In this document: positions 8,790 to 17,448 of the stretch, piece after piece | Position numbering within the stretch: position 1 is the stretch's first letter | How the letters are laid out: each line of letters begins with the position of its first letter | Assembly: GCF_018853815.1 (NCBI RefSeq) | Contig: NZ_JAAOMP010000096.1 | Span: 1 to 64,000, forward strand | Source: Acidithiobacillus sulfurivorans | Lineage (GTDB): Bacteria > Pseudomonadota > Gammaproteobacteria > Acidithiobacillales > Acidithiobacillaceae | Direction of reading: 5' to 3' | Length of the DNA stretch: 64,000 nt | Translations under genes and position numbers: made by a program | Notes under the pieces: model-generated | What the model was told of the DNA's origin: nothing | Database searches by the model: none | The model's input: the letters and a program-made list of their open reading frames with translations, nothing else

Positions 8790-9859
8790 GGGGCTACTCC
8801 AATGATGGCAAGCGGACCACCACCTTGAGGTCCCTGATGCTCAGCACGGGTGGAAACATACACCCCGGTGTCACCCAAAACACCTGCCAACTGGGCGGCC
8901 ACAACACATCGGGAATAACGCATATCCGAAATATCCGCATCAGTCCACATGGTATGACGACGTTGCCGAATTTGATTGCCGGGATGCGCGTCCGATTTGG
9001 CAAAGACGCCTAAAATTTTCTCGGAATCATGCGCAGTAAGCTGACCATATTGAGGTTTTAAATCCAACTGTTCGAGCACTGAATATATTCCCGGAATATC
9101 AATGATATCTTGCATCACGCCATGAGCGATAAGCAGTTCCCCCTCCCAATTATCCGAGTTCGCAAAAAGCACGATTTCGGAGCGGGACAGTAGGGGTTTG
9201 GCAGAAACACTGGCACGCGTGGAAAAAAGAGACCAATCGCTATTAATCACTGCATCGCTCAATTGCGATTCACCGACTTCTCCGAGCGCCAGAGCCACGC
9301 CCAGAGCGGAAGCGCCCCGTGACCAGGCCATATCACAGCGTAGATTCGGGTGCGGCAAGGAAACTGGAGGAATCGCCCCTTTGATCTGAACCAGATGTAC
9401 GTCTTCTGCGGCAACCTGCAGCTTCTGCATAAGGCTCTTCACGGTCCGGGCAGTTTCCAGAATCATGGGCATGCGTCCCACTTCATCTGCCATAAAAGGC
9501 CTGGTAAATCCCGTTGCCAATGCCAATCGCTTGGAGGGATTCTTTTGGGTCGAAACAGTGCCTGATATCGTAAATACCAGGAGATGGGGGGCAGTTACCC
9601 CTTCACTACCACCTGAAAAAGATAACACAATTCTTTCTTCGACGTCCTCTGGAGAACACTCCAGAAATGGAGCTAACAGATGACTCAGCGCCGTGATTGC
9701 CAAATTACGGGTAAAATCATTTATCCCGCCATTTCCCTCGGTTTTACCAATGATGGCAACAATATCCTTGGGGATTATTTCCCCACGGGCTATAGCCTCC
9801 GCCAATCCGGATACATCCGCCGGTCCACTGGTGAAAAATCGAGACAAGTCAGTGCGCAT
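8786..9859 (-). CDS. Ring-opening amidohydrolase (cyanuric acid hydrolase/barbiturase family)
   Basis: 357 aa, close to the ~360 aa of AtzD, TrzD and barbiturase. The threefold repeat with one Lys-Ser pair per domain is visible: K39 (IIGKTEGNGG) with S82/S85 (SFSGGSEG); K160 (LVQIKGAIP) with the 213-219 serine cluster (FSTRASVSA); K288 (GVFAKSDAHPGN) with S336 (VYVSTRAEHQGPQGGGP). Known members open the six-membered rings of cyanuric acid or barbiturate by amide hydrolysis. Here the gene lies between a ureidoglycolate-lyase-like gene and xdhC, downstream of a xanthine-dehydrogenase-type hydroxylase. A purine-derived or barbiturate-like ring is therefore a more probable substrate than cyanuric acid (inference). 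Uracil-derived barbiturate is an alternative. Confidence 0.85.
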   Translation of the reverse strand: MRTDLSRFFTSGPADVSGLAEAIARGEIIPKDIVAIIGKTEGNGGINDFTRNLAITALSHLLAPFLECSPEDVEERIVLSFSGGSEGVTAPHLLVFTISGTVSTQKNPSKRLALATGFTRPFMADEVGRMPMILETARTVKSLMQKLQVAAEDVHLVQIKGAIPPVSLPHPNLRCDMAWSRGASALGVALALGEVGESQLSDAVINSDWSLFSTRASVSAKPLLSRSEIVLFANSDNWEGELLIAHGVMQDIIDIPGIYSVLEQLDLKPQYGQLTAHDSEKILGVFAKSDAHPGNQIRQRRHTMWTDADISDMRYSRCVVAAQLAGVLGDTGVYVSTRAEHQGPQGGGPLAIIGVAP

Positions 9860-9877
9860 TGCGTCTTACCTCAACTT

Positions 9878-10456
9878 TTAGAATGGCACTTTCAAAATTC
9901 GACCAGTACGACGGCGGATATCAATTTTATAAACATCCCCCGCATCCATTTCATCCGCACTTTTCGCATGAGCGAGCGCGTGAACCACTTCATCAGAATT
10001 CATGGTCAGTACGGTTACTGGATCCACAATAGCCATGGGGAAATCGTGCCAAGTACCGGCATGAATCATAACGCCTTGTCCTGCTGGGACCCTGAAGGCA
10101 CAAACATCTTCAAGCCGAGGAACATTTTGCCCGGAATTCTGATTGGGCTTCCCCAGTACCATGGCAAAGGGTGCAGTACCCAATCCAACAAAAATCTGTG
10201 TCATATTCAGATGACGCTCCAACCAGGTAATTTCCGGGCTACGATGTGAAATTCGTGCGGTGCGGATCACCGCTTTCCCGGTATATTGAAAATCCAGATT
10301 CTGACCTTCCTCGACACTCCCTTTATAAAAGGGAATAGTCAGCCCTGGACGATAGACGCTTTCCGTAATCATCACGCCATAATCTTCAAGATTTTGTGGA
10401 GTAGCATCCACAAACGGGACTTCCACAACTACACCTTCATCAATTTGAACACTCAT
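9878..10456 (-). CDS. Ureidoglycolate lyase-like protein (AllA family)
   Basis: 192 aa with the cupin-type AllA pattern: LERHLNMTQIFVGLG, then AFRVPAGQGVMIHAGTWHDFP, the equivalent of the metal-site block around NVWHHP in AllA. AllA splits (S)-ureidoglycolate into glyoxylate and urea, the last carbon-releasing step of allantoin breakdown. It is longer than E. coli AllA (about 160 aa), with an extra N-terminal segment, and its neighbours are not the usual allantoin genes. It may therefore act on a different ureido acid. It lies 18 bp upstream of the ring-opening hydrolase and 21 bp after the FAD subunit gene. Confidence 0.7.
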   Translation of the reverse strand: MSVQIDEGVVVEVPFVDATPQNLEDYGVMITESVYRPGLTIPFYKGSVEEGQNLDFQYTGKAVIRTARISHRSPEITWLERHLNMTQIFVGLGTAPFAMVLGKPNQNSGQNVPRLEDVCAFRVPAGQGVMIHAGTWHDFPMAIVDPVTVLTMNSDEVVHALAHAKSADEMDAGDVYKIDIRRRTGRILKVPF

Positions 10457-10477
10457 AGTTTATTTCCTCGCTATCAA

Positions 10478-11329
10478 TTAATGTGCATCATGAATAGCTT
10501 CCCAAACTAGGCGGGAAGCCACTTCCAGGCGATATTCGGCAGTTGAACGAATATCATCGACAGGCTTGATATCGCTGGATACTTTTTCACGTATCGTGAA
10601 TTCACAAACATGCTTTAGATTATTACCTTCCAAATAATGACTTACCCTTGGCAGCAAGCATGGGGTTGCCGCCACGCTGGCCAGTCCGAAGCGCGCAGCA
10701 ATAATTCCCTGTCCCGCGTCAAAATGAATCCATGCTGCAATACCTACTTTAGCAATTGCCTGGGCAGCGCGTGTCCCAACTTTGCGATAGTATGCCCGTG
10801 AACCACCTGGTAGATATGGGACATGAATGGCCTGGAGTAATTCATGGGCTGCCAGGGCGGTTTGTCGATAACCCAGATGAAATTGATCATAAGGCAAAAA
10901 CCGTGTGCCATTTGGCCCGGCAATCTCAAGACGAGCACCATAGGCCAGCAACACGGGAGCGTTATCTGCTGCAGGCGAAGCGTTGCATAAATTTCCACCC
11001 AGAGTCGCACGATTCTGAATAGGCGCGGCACCGGTAACCGCTGCTGAAGCGGCTAACATAGGCCAGTGTTTTTGCACTTCCGGGTGCCGTCGCAACACAC
11101 TCAGCGTCACTCCCGCGCCAATACGAATACCTTCTGCCGTCACTTCTACCATTTTCAGTTCTGGGATAGCACTCAAATCCAGCCAAACAGCAATATCGCG
11201 TGGAGCACGCAACTGCTGCGCCACCATGACATCAGTACCGCCAGAAATAATTTGATGGTGATCCGCTGGCAGTTCTGCAAGCAGCCGCAATGCCTCATTC
11301 ATATGCCGGGGACGCAGCCATTCAGCCAT
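10478..11329 (-). CDS. Xanthine dehydrogenase-type FAD-binding subunit
   Basis: 283 aa from ATG at 11329, chosen because GGGAGA lies 7 bases upstream; an ATG at 11377 would add 16 residues inside the preceding gene. It is a CoxM/XdhB-type FAD subunit with SGGTDVMVAQQ and GAAPIQNRATLGGNLCNASP, the two FAD pyrophosphate-binding blocks. It passes electrons from the iron-sulfur subunit to NAD or another acceptor. The start overlaps the [2Fe-2S] gene by 8 bp. The gene order large-small-medium (Mo, FeS, FAD in transcription order) matches three-subunit molybdenum hydroxylases. Confidence 0.92.
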   Translation of the reverse strand: MAEWLRPRHMNEALRLLAELPADHHQIISGGTDVMVAQQLRAPRDIAVWLDLSAIPELKMVEVTAEGIRIGAGVTLSVLRRHPEVQKHWPMLAASAAVTGAAPIQNRATLGGNLCNASPAADNAPVLLAYGARLEIAGPNGTRFLPYDQFHLGYRQTALAAHELLQAIHVPYLPGGSRAYYRKVGTRAAQAIAKVGIAAWIHFDAGQGIIAARFGLASVAATPCLLPRVSHYLEGNNLKHVCEFTIREKVSSDIKPVDDIRSTAEYRLEVASRLVWEAIHDAH

Positions 11330-11780
11330 GCGCGTCTCCCGTTGATGCTTGAGTAACCGCCTCATAAATGCGTCCATAACCTGTACAACGGCATAAATTA
11401 CCGCTCAGCCCCCAGCGTATTTCGTCCATTGTCGGCTGGGGATGTTCGGCCAATAATGCCGTAGCGGCCAGGATCATGCCCGGGGTACAGATTCCGCATT
11501 GGGCGGCTGCACAGTCATGAAAAGATTGTAGCAACGGGCTGTCCCCTGGTACTCCCTCAATAGTAACAATCTTTGCGCCATCCATTTGCCCCAGAGGAAT
11601 CAGGCAACTATTTACCACCTGGCCATTAACCAATACCGCACAGGCCCCGCACTCCCCTTCTCCACAGCCTTCCTTGGCGCCTTTCAGGCCCAATTCACCC
11701 CGTAACACATCCAGAAGGCGACTCGCTGGCGGTGCCTGCACCTGAACCTCCTGACCATTAATCTGCATTTTTACTGACAT
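11322..11780 (-). CDS. Xanthine dehydrogenase-type [2Fe-2S] subunit
   Basis: 152 aa. The plant-ferredoxin-type cluster ligands appear in [12 protein letters not shown], and the second, helical-domain cluster in CGICTPGM and [10 protein letters not shown]. This is the small electron-transfer subunit of a molybdenum hydroxylase. It overlaps the Mo subunit gene by 10 bp upstream and the FAD subunit gene by 8 bp downstream, indicating one complex from one transcript. Confidence 0.95.
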   Translation of the reverse strand: MSVKMQINGQEVQVQAPPASRLLDVLRGELGLKGAKEGCGEGECGACAVLVNGQVVNSCLIPLGQMDGAKIVTIEGVPGDSPLLQSFHDCAAAQCGICTPGMILAATALLAEHPQPTMDEIRWGLSGNLCRCTGYGRIYEAVTQASTGDAHG

Positions 11781-14041
11781 TGGGAACCTCTTTGCGCACG
11801 ACTCAAGTCCAACAGAAGCTCAGGCATGGCCGGGATCTGAGCAACGTCGATTTTCAAGGCCTGTTGAATGGCATTCACGATAGCCGGGGCAGGGCCATCC
11901 ATAGGCAGCTCTCCGACACCCTTGGCCCCTTTAGGACCTGCACCCAAGCCCTTCTCCATCAGGACAACCTGTAATGGTCCGATATCCGCAGTGGTTGGTA
12001 TGATGTAATTGGTCAAACGGTCATTAGCCATCACGCCGAATTGATTCCAGAGCACATTTTCATAAAGGGCATAACCAATGCCTTGTACAACCCCCCCTTC
12101 AATCTGGCCCTGCACAATCTGGGGGTGTACGGCATGTCCAATTTCCTGTGCCGCTGTAAAATTCAACACGCGGGTTTCCAAAGTCAATTTGTCCACTTCT
12201 ACCTCGGCAATATATGCTGCCCAGGCATAGCTGGAGTAAGCCCGTCCGGTGAAAGACTTTTCATCCCAAAGCATATCCACAGGCGGTTGATAGCTGGCGG
12301 TGACCAACAAATCTTTTCCAGACTCCTGCATGCGGAAACAGACAGCACTAAATTCCGCCGACGTAAATGTTTGGCTAAGCCCACCCTCCGCCCTTAATTT
12401 CTGTAATAAGCACTGTGCTGCTTTTTCAATCAGATCACCAACGACCATACAAGTCCGCGAGGCAACTGTAGGACCAGAATTTGGCACCCTGGCCGTATCT
12501 GTTTGCGCGAGGTGCACCTGCTCCATGGGTAACTGCAGTGCATCAGCAGCAATTTGTACCAGAGTGGTCGCTGCACCCTGTCCCATTTCGGTGTTCGAAC
12601 AAAGAATTTCTACCTGACCATCAGCATGTGCCTGCAGAAACACTCGGGAGGCCAAGTACAATTCTCCATTACCTGTAAAGCCCGCGCCATGGGCGAATGT
12701 CGCCAAGCCAATGCCACGAAGCGTATTGTGCTGAGCGGCATTCCAATGTCGAAAGGCATCCCGTCTCTCTTCATAATGGCTTGCAATGAGCGCTGCTTCG
12801 AGAATTTCTTGCGCAAAACAGTCTTCTCCCACCAAATCGCCGGTCGGACTGACATCACCACGGTGCAGCAAATTTTTCCGCCGTAACTCAGCCGGATCCA
12901 TATTGAGCTTGGCAGCAAGGCGATCCATTGCCACTTCCAGTGCAAAAATACTTTGTGGTGCACCAAAACCCCGGAATGCCCCAAAGGGTGGGTGATTCGT
13001 CGCCACTGCACGGCCTCTGACGCGGATATTGGCGCAGCGATAAGGTCCCGGGGCATGAATAACCCCCCGTGACAGAACGACGGGGCTCAGGGTACGGTAG
13101 GCACCGCCATCAATGGCAAAATCCATATCAATAAACTGGAGCTCACCCTCCCTATTCGCACCAAGACGAACCAGGCTGCGGGAGGGATGGCGTTTGGGAG
13201 TTACGCGCAGATCCTCACCGCGTTCGTAAATCAGCTTAACCGGTAGACCTCCGGCCTTGAGCGCCAGCAGGGCGGCGTGGCAAGCAATCATGGAGGGATA
13301 ATCTTCCTTACCGCCAAAAGCGCCACCGGTCGTGCTTTGTACGACTCGCAACTTGTCCTTGTCTAAACCCGTACACTGCTCCAAGGCATCCAGCACATAG
13401 TATGGACATTGCATGGACCCCTCTATTCTGAGCACGCCATCTTCCTGGAAGACGGCAATCATTCCTTGTGGCTCAATGTAGAGTTGTTCTTGGGATGACG
13501 TCATCAAACGCTCTTCAATAAAACACTCTGCATTTTTTTGTGCCTGTTCAACATCGCCTTTATTGAGGAGATAGTCCGTATAAACATTGTCTGGAATAAT
13601 AGTGCCTTCTGCATGCAATGCTTCGTCAATTTCAAAAACAGGATGTGCCAACGGGGTCTCGCGGACATGAACGTGGCATAAAGCCGTTTCAAGCATGCCG
13701 CGATCAGAGTGGGCCAACAAAGCCAACGGCTCTCCGGCGTGACGAAACACCCGATCCACCAGCACAGGCTGGTCGTTTTCCAGCATTTTAATGGCATTAA
13801 GACCAGGTATATCCTGTGCTGTTACCACGACAAAAGGTGTCCAGTCAAAGGTCGGATCAAAAGTCAGTTCTTCAACAACGCCTCCTGCACATGAACTGCG
13901 TATTGTCGAGGCATGAAGAACCCCGTTTAAAGGAATATCATCCACATAAAGGGCCTTACCGTAAATTTTGGACAAGCCATCCACGCGTTTTGGAGAATTT
14001 TTCTTTTCCATCTCACTTGCCACTTCCAGTAACTTAGCCAT
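11771..14041 (-). CDS. Xanthine dehydrogenase-type molybdopterin-binding subunit
   Basis: 756 aa catalytic subunit. Readable Mo-pterin blocks are GGAFGGKEDYPS, PPFGAFRGFGAPQS and, near the C terminus, KGVGELPMDGP with the invariant active-site Glu of this family. The CO-dehydrogenase loop (AYRCSFR) is not present, so this is a hydroxylase of an N-heterocycle rather than CODH. Guanine and adenine deaminase genes just upstream make xanthine/hypoxanthine to urate the natural reaction, but purine specificity cannot be proven from sequence. An AGGAG site sits 4 bases before the ATG at 14041. Confidence 0.9.
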   Translation of the reverse strand: MAKLLEVASEMEKKNSPKRVDGLSKIYGKALYVDDIPLNGVLHASTIRSSCAGGVVEELTFDPTFDWTPFVVVTAQDIPGLNAIKMLENDQPVLVDRVFRHAGEPLALLAHSDRGMLETALCHVHVRETPLAHPVFEIDEALHAEGTIIPDNVYTDYLLNKGDVEQAQKNAECFIEERLMTSSQEQLYIEPQGMIAVFQEDGVLRIEGSMQCPYYVLDALEQCTGLDKDKLRVVQSTTGGAFGGKEDYPSMIACHAALLALKAGGLPVKLIYERGEDLRVTPKRHPSRSLVRLGANREGELQFIDMDFAIDGGAYRTLSPVVLSRGVIHAPGPYRCANIRVRGRAVATNHPPFGAFRGFGAPQSIFALEVAMDRLAAKLNMDPAELRRKNLLHRGDVSPTGDLVGEDCFAQEILEAALIASHYEERRDAFRHWNAAQHNTLRGIGLATFAHGAGFTGNGELYLASRVFLQAHADGQVEILCSNTEMGQGAATTLVQIAADALQLPMEQVHLAQTDTARVPNSGPTVASRTCMVVGDLIEKAAQCLLQKLRAEGGLSQTFTSAEFSAVCFRMQESGKDLLVTASYQPPVDMLWDEKSFTGRAYSSYAWAAYIAEVEVDKLTLETRVLNFTAAQEIGHAVHPQIVQGQIEGGVVQGIGYALYENVLWNQFGVMANDRLTNYIIPTTADIGPLQVVLMEKGLGAGPKGAKGVGELPMDGPAPAIVNAIQQALKIDVAQIPAMPELLLDLSRAQRGSQCQ

Positions 14042-14097
14042 AATATAACTCCTGCACCGATAAACAGCAGGTATTTCTTCTATTCACTATATTTACC

Positions 14098-15102
14098 CTA
14101 TTTATAATTTTCATGAAGCAAATGGTCAATTACAGCCTTGGTTACCCGTACCGCATTTTCTTCAGCCAAATTACTGGCATAAAGATCCCCGGTTTTCCAT
14201 ATTTGCTCTTCTGTTTTACCCGGCGGTGGAACATCAACATCCGAGATACCACGAATAGAAAGATAGTGATCGGCCAGACCGAATCGCGACAGTGCCGCAA
14301 TGTCGCCCAGATCTTCCATGGCCGTGTTGGTATACTCAGCCTGACCATGGGTATATAGATGAACAATTTGCTCTGCAATTTTCTGATTTTCTTTTCCGAT
14401 CCAGAAATCATCTCCGGTAATCGTCGCACCAATCATGATTTTCGGACGAGAAGATACTTTAAAAGTCTTATCAAGCTTTTTAGCCCCACTTGTATTGGCC
14501 AAATCAACGTTGGCAGAAGCTTTGACTGCCATATTCAACAGAGCGGGGTTCACCTTGTAAGCCAGGTTTTCCAGCGTATTCTGGGTATAATCCGCACATT
14601 TACCGGGCGCTGAATAATCATCGCATCCAGGTGCTGCCCATGCCAGCGCTTTCTGATCACTGAGATAATGATGCCCAAATGCCCAGGAAATGATCCAGTT
14701 ATTAATATAAACACTGCCCAGGGCAGATTCTTTCTTGTCCACACCACCAGCAATTCCACTACGAATGAAAATAGTTTTTTTCACATTAATCGCAGGGTCC
14801 TTGACCAAACTTGTCACCGTTATTGCTGCATTCATTTCTCCTTCGCCTGTCTCTGTGACACAAACACCTTGGTGATCACAAATAAGGGGGCGATACAATC
14901 CAGGAATAGATAACGATTTATATTGGTAAGACTTTTGTGTGGTCCAGGCATGCCATTCCGGAGGAAAAGCTGTCAATACGATCACTTTAGGGCTCATTAC
15001 AGCTGATGGCTGGTTCGTTACGGCTGCTAATGCGTTAGTAGCAATCCAGGGCATCGTACAAGCCATTGATATGATACTGATACGAATAATATGCTTAATC
15101 AC
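14098..15102 (-). CDS. NUP-family purine nucleoside protein, secreted
   Basis: 334 aa with an N-terminal signal peptide (hydrophobic residues 8-25, cleavage near ALA at 25-27). It then resembles the purine nucleoside permease (NUP) family, with blocks VIVLTAFPPEWHAW, TGEGEMNAAIT, RSGIAGGVD and AMEDLGDIAAL. I see no membrane segment after the signal, so despite the family name it is predicted to be periplasmic. The fold family is related to nucleoside phosphorylases. It could bind or cleave nucleosides in the periplasm and hand the base to the NCS1 permease encoded upstream (inference). Confidence 0.75.
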   Translation of the reverse strand: MIKHIIRISIISMACTMPWIATNALAAVTNQPSAVMSPKVIVLTAFPPEWHAWTTQKSYQYKSLSIPGLYRPLICDHQGVCVTETGEGEMNAAITVTSLVKDPAINVKKTIFIRSGIAGGVDKKESALGSVYINNWIISWAFGHHYLSDQKALAWAAPGCDDYSAPGKCADYTQNTLENLAYKVNPALLNMAVKASANVDLANTSGAKKLDKTFKVSSRPKIMIGATITGDDFWIGKENQKIAEQIVHLYTHGQAEYTNTAMEDLGDIAALSRFGLADHYLSIRGISDVDVPPPGKTEEQIWKTGDLYASNLAEENAVRVTKAVIDHLLHENYK

Positions 15103-15123
15103 TTTGCATCTCCAGGTCTGAAA

Positions 15124-16167
15124 TTATGAAATAGACGTGTAATTTTTGATATACTTTTCCAATAAGTGATTCATCTCGAGTTTTCTGCTTTCACTGCAGA
15201 AGCTGGCCTCTATTGCATTTTTTTGCAAAACAATCAGATCCTCTACACCGAGACTGAGACAATCCATTGTCTCAACAATATTTTCATTAAGATAACCACC
15301 AAAATAAGCCGGATCGTCGGAATTAATAGTAGCTGACAGGCCCGCAGCCAAAAGATCACCCAGATTATGAGAATGCAAATCTGGAAACACCTTGAGCTCC
15401 ACATTGGAAAACGGGCAAACCGTCAACGGGATCTTTTCTACCAATAATCTTTGCACCAGTTGCGGATCTTCCATACAGCGCACACCATGGTCAATACGTT
15501 CGACCTCCAGTGTATCCAAGGCCTCCCATATGTAATCGGGCGGGCCCTCTTCTCCAGCATGTGCAACGCGATGCAACCCAAGGGATTTTGCTAGCTTAAA
15601 TACTTCCTGAAACTTACGGGGAGGATTACCCAGTTCGGCGGAATCCAGCCCAACACCCGCAATACCGCCAATCCGCAGCGCGTCTTCAAGCAAACCAACC
15701 GTCGTTTCTGCTTCACGATCTCTTTCAAAACAAAGAATCAGCGCACTACTGATACCCCACTCCAACTCGGCTTCCCGAAGTGCGGATTGTATACCACCCA
15801 TGACCGCATCCAGAGGTACACTGTGAGACAGATGCGTCTGCGGATCAAAAAATATTTCTGTATGGATAATATTCTGTTGCCTGCAGCGCTGCATGTAAGC
15901 CTGCGTCAACTCATAAAAATCACGTTCCTCACGTAAAACTGAAGTGCCCAGATAATACACATTAAGAAAACTCTGGAGATCATCAAACTCATATGCGGCT
16001 CGTGCCATTTCTATATTGGCATAGGGCATGGCGATACGATGCCGTTCAGCCAAAGAAAGCAGCAACTCCGGCTCGAGCGTTCCCTCAATATGGAGATGCA
16101 ATTCGACCTTGGGCAGATCCCGAACAAAATCAGCAAGTACTTTTTTTGAATTCAGATTAAAATTCAT
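15124..16167 (-). CDS. Adenine deaminase (adenosine deaminase family)
   Basis: 347 aa amidohydrolase. The Zn site HLHIEG has H24 and H26; further catalytic blocks are HAGEEGP and NSDDPAYFGG. Overall it resembles the Pseudomonas-type adenine deaminases of the Add family (for example HTE-FFDPQTH and DSAELGNPP) more than true adenosine deaminases. The reaction is adenine + H2O to hypoxanthine + NH3. It lies between guanine deaminase (39 bp gap) and the NUP gene (21 bp gap), feeding hypoxanthine to the Mo hydroxylase. Adenosine as substrate is the main alternative. Confidence 0.85.
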   Translation of the reverse strand: MNFNLNSKKVLADFVRDLPKVELHLHIEGTLEPELLLSLAERHRIAMPYANIEMARAAYEFDDLQSFLNVYYLGTSVLREERDFYELTQAYMQRCRQQNIIHTEIFFDPQTHLSHSVPLDAVMGGIQSALREAELEWGISSALILCFERDREAETTVGLLEDALRIGGIAGVGLDSAELGNPPRKFQEVFKLAKSLGLHRVAHAGEEGPPDYIWEALDTLEVERIDHGVRCMEDPQLVQRLLVEKIPLTVCPFSNVELKVFPDLHSHNLGDLLAAGLSATINSDDPAYFGGYLNENIVETMDCLSLGVEDLIVLQKNAIEASFCSESRKLEMNHLLEKYIKNYTSIS

Positions 16168-16206
16168 TCTGGTTAATCGCTCCCTTATTTAAAAAATGAC
16201 TTGGAT

Positions 16207-17436
16207 TTATGCAATTTTCTCTCCCGACAACCAGGTTCCTCGTGGGCGCTCCTCCAGCTCAGAAATGCTGCCTGCCAAACTGGACTCGAACCAGCCCACC
16301 CATGAATCATGGGGGTCCATGGCGGGCATTAAAATGAAATCTGCGCGTTTACCTGGCATAAAGTTCCCAGCAACGGAATCTCGCCCCATGGCCTCAGCAC
16401 CCGCCAATGTCCCTCGATAGAGCGCCTCCTGCACTTGAACCGGAATATCTGCTGCACGATGTGTGGCCAAAAATCTTTGCATAACATGCAACATACTATG
16501 ACTGGGACCGCCACCAATATCTGTAGCAAGCGCGAAAGGAATATCATACTCGCGCAACTTTTCCAGAGGCATCCGGCGATTACCAAGGGCTTCGTTGCTG
16601 GTCGGACAGTGGGCTACCCATGAACCACGTTCAGCCAGACACTGCCATTCTGCATCACACATTTCGATACAATGACCAAGAATGGTTTTTTTAGTCAGCA
16701 ATCCCGCACGATCATAAACTTCCGTATAATGCGCAGCATCCGGAAACAATTCTTTTACCCACGCCAATTCGGCCCTGGACTCGGCAAGATGGGTCTGAAT
16801 GAACACATCACTCGCTGCGGCAATTTGGCCCATCATGCCGAGCGCAGCGGCACTCAGATTTGGTGCAAAACGGGGCGTCACGGCATAATGAATACGGTCT
16901 GTACGTGCCATAAAATCTTTTAACAAAACCGGATCATGCAAGCTGTAATCCGTCAAGTCATCGGGAGCATTAATGGCCATCAATACATTTCCAATGATCC
17001 AATCTCCGCGCATTTTTTGCAAGGCGATCTCTGTTGCTGAAGCATGCGGGCTGGAATAGCTCATTCCCATCACAGTACCCGCACGCAACAGGTCAGTGTA
17101 AAACTGTTCTGCCGCCGCTATGGCAAAATTGGTGTTTATATATCGCGCTTCTTCTGGCCAGATATAAGATTTCAACCAGGATAATAATTCTCCTGCATAT
17201 TGGCCCCTCACTCGATGCTGCACCCAATGTAGATGCACATCCACAAAACCGGGCATTACCACGCCGTCCAATTCTATCAGCTCAAAATCTTTGTTTTTTT
17301 GTGCTATATCATCGAATTTTCCAATCGATTTTATGAGACCATTTTCTACATAAAGTGCGCCATCATCATAGAATTCTGAGGAACCAGGTCCTTTCGGATT
17401 GAGAATGGAAGCTCTGAATAATTTTTTAATAATCAT
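16207..17436 (-). CDS. guaD: Guanine deaminase
   Basis: 409 aa amidohydrolase. The metal motif is PGFVDVHLHWVQ (H68, H70), with the guanine-deaminase-typical TPRFAPNLS, QTHLAESRAE, GHCIEM and ATDIGGGPSHSML. It converts guanine to xanthine and ammonia in the cytoplasm, directly supplying the xanthine dehydrogenase encoded downstream. It starts 12 bp after the nucleobase permease stop. Length fits bacterial GuaD (about 400-440 aa). Confidence 0.88.
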   Translation of the reverse strand: MIIKKLFRASILNPKGPGSSEFYDDGALYVENGLIKSIGKFDDIAQKNKDFELIELDGVVMPGFVDVHLHWVQHRVRGQYAGELLSWLKSYIWPEEARYINTNFAIAAAEQFYTDLLRAGTVMGMSYSSPHASATEIALQKMRGDWIIGNVLMAINAPDDLTDYSLHDPVLLKDFMARTDRIHYAVTPRFAPNLSAAALGMMGQIAAASDVFIQTHLAESRAELAWVKELFPDAAHYTEVYDRAGLLTKKTILGHCIEMCDAEWQCLAERGSWVAHCPTSNEALGNRRMPLEKLREYDIPFALATDIGGGPSHSMLHVMQRFLATHRAADIPVQVQEALYRGTLAGAEAMGRDSVAGNFMPGKRADFILMPAMDPHDSWVGWFESSLAGSISELEERPRGTWLSGEKIA

Positions 17437-17448
17437 TTTTATAACTCT

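Noticed and set aside
8786-9859. Annotating the locus simply as cyanuric acid degradation
   Set aside because: There is no AtzF allophanate hydrolase, and the upstream genes are purine deaminases and a Mo hydroxylase. The family name does not fix the substrate.
11771-14041. Aerobic carbon monoxide dehydrogenase large subunit
   Set aside because: The CODH active-site loop AYRCSFR is absent and the context is purine catabolism.
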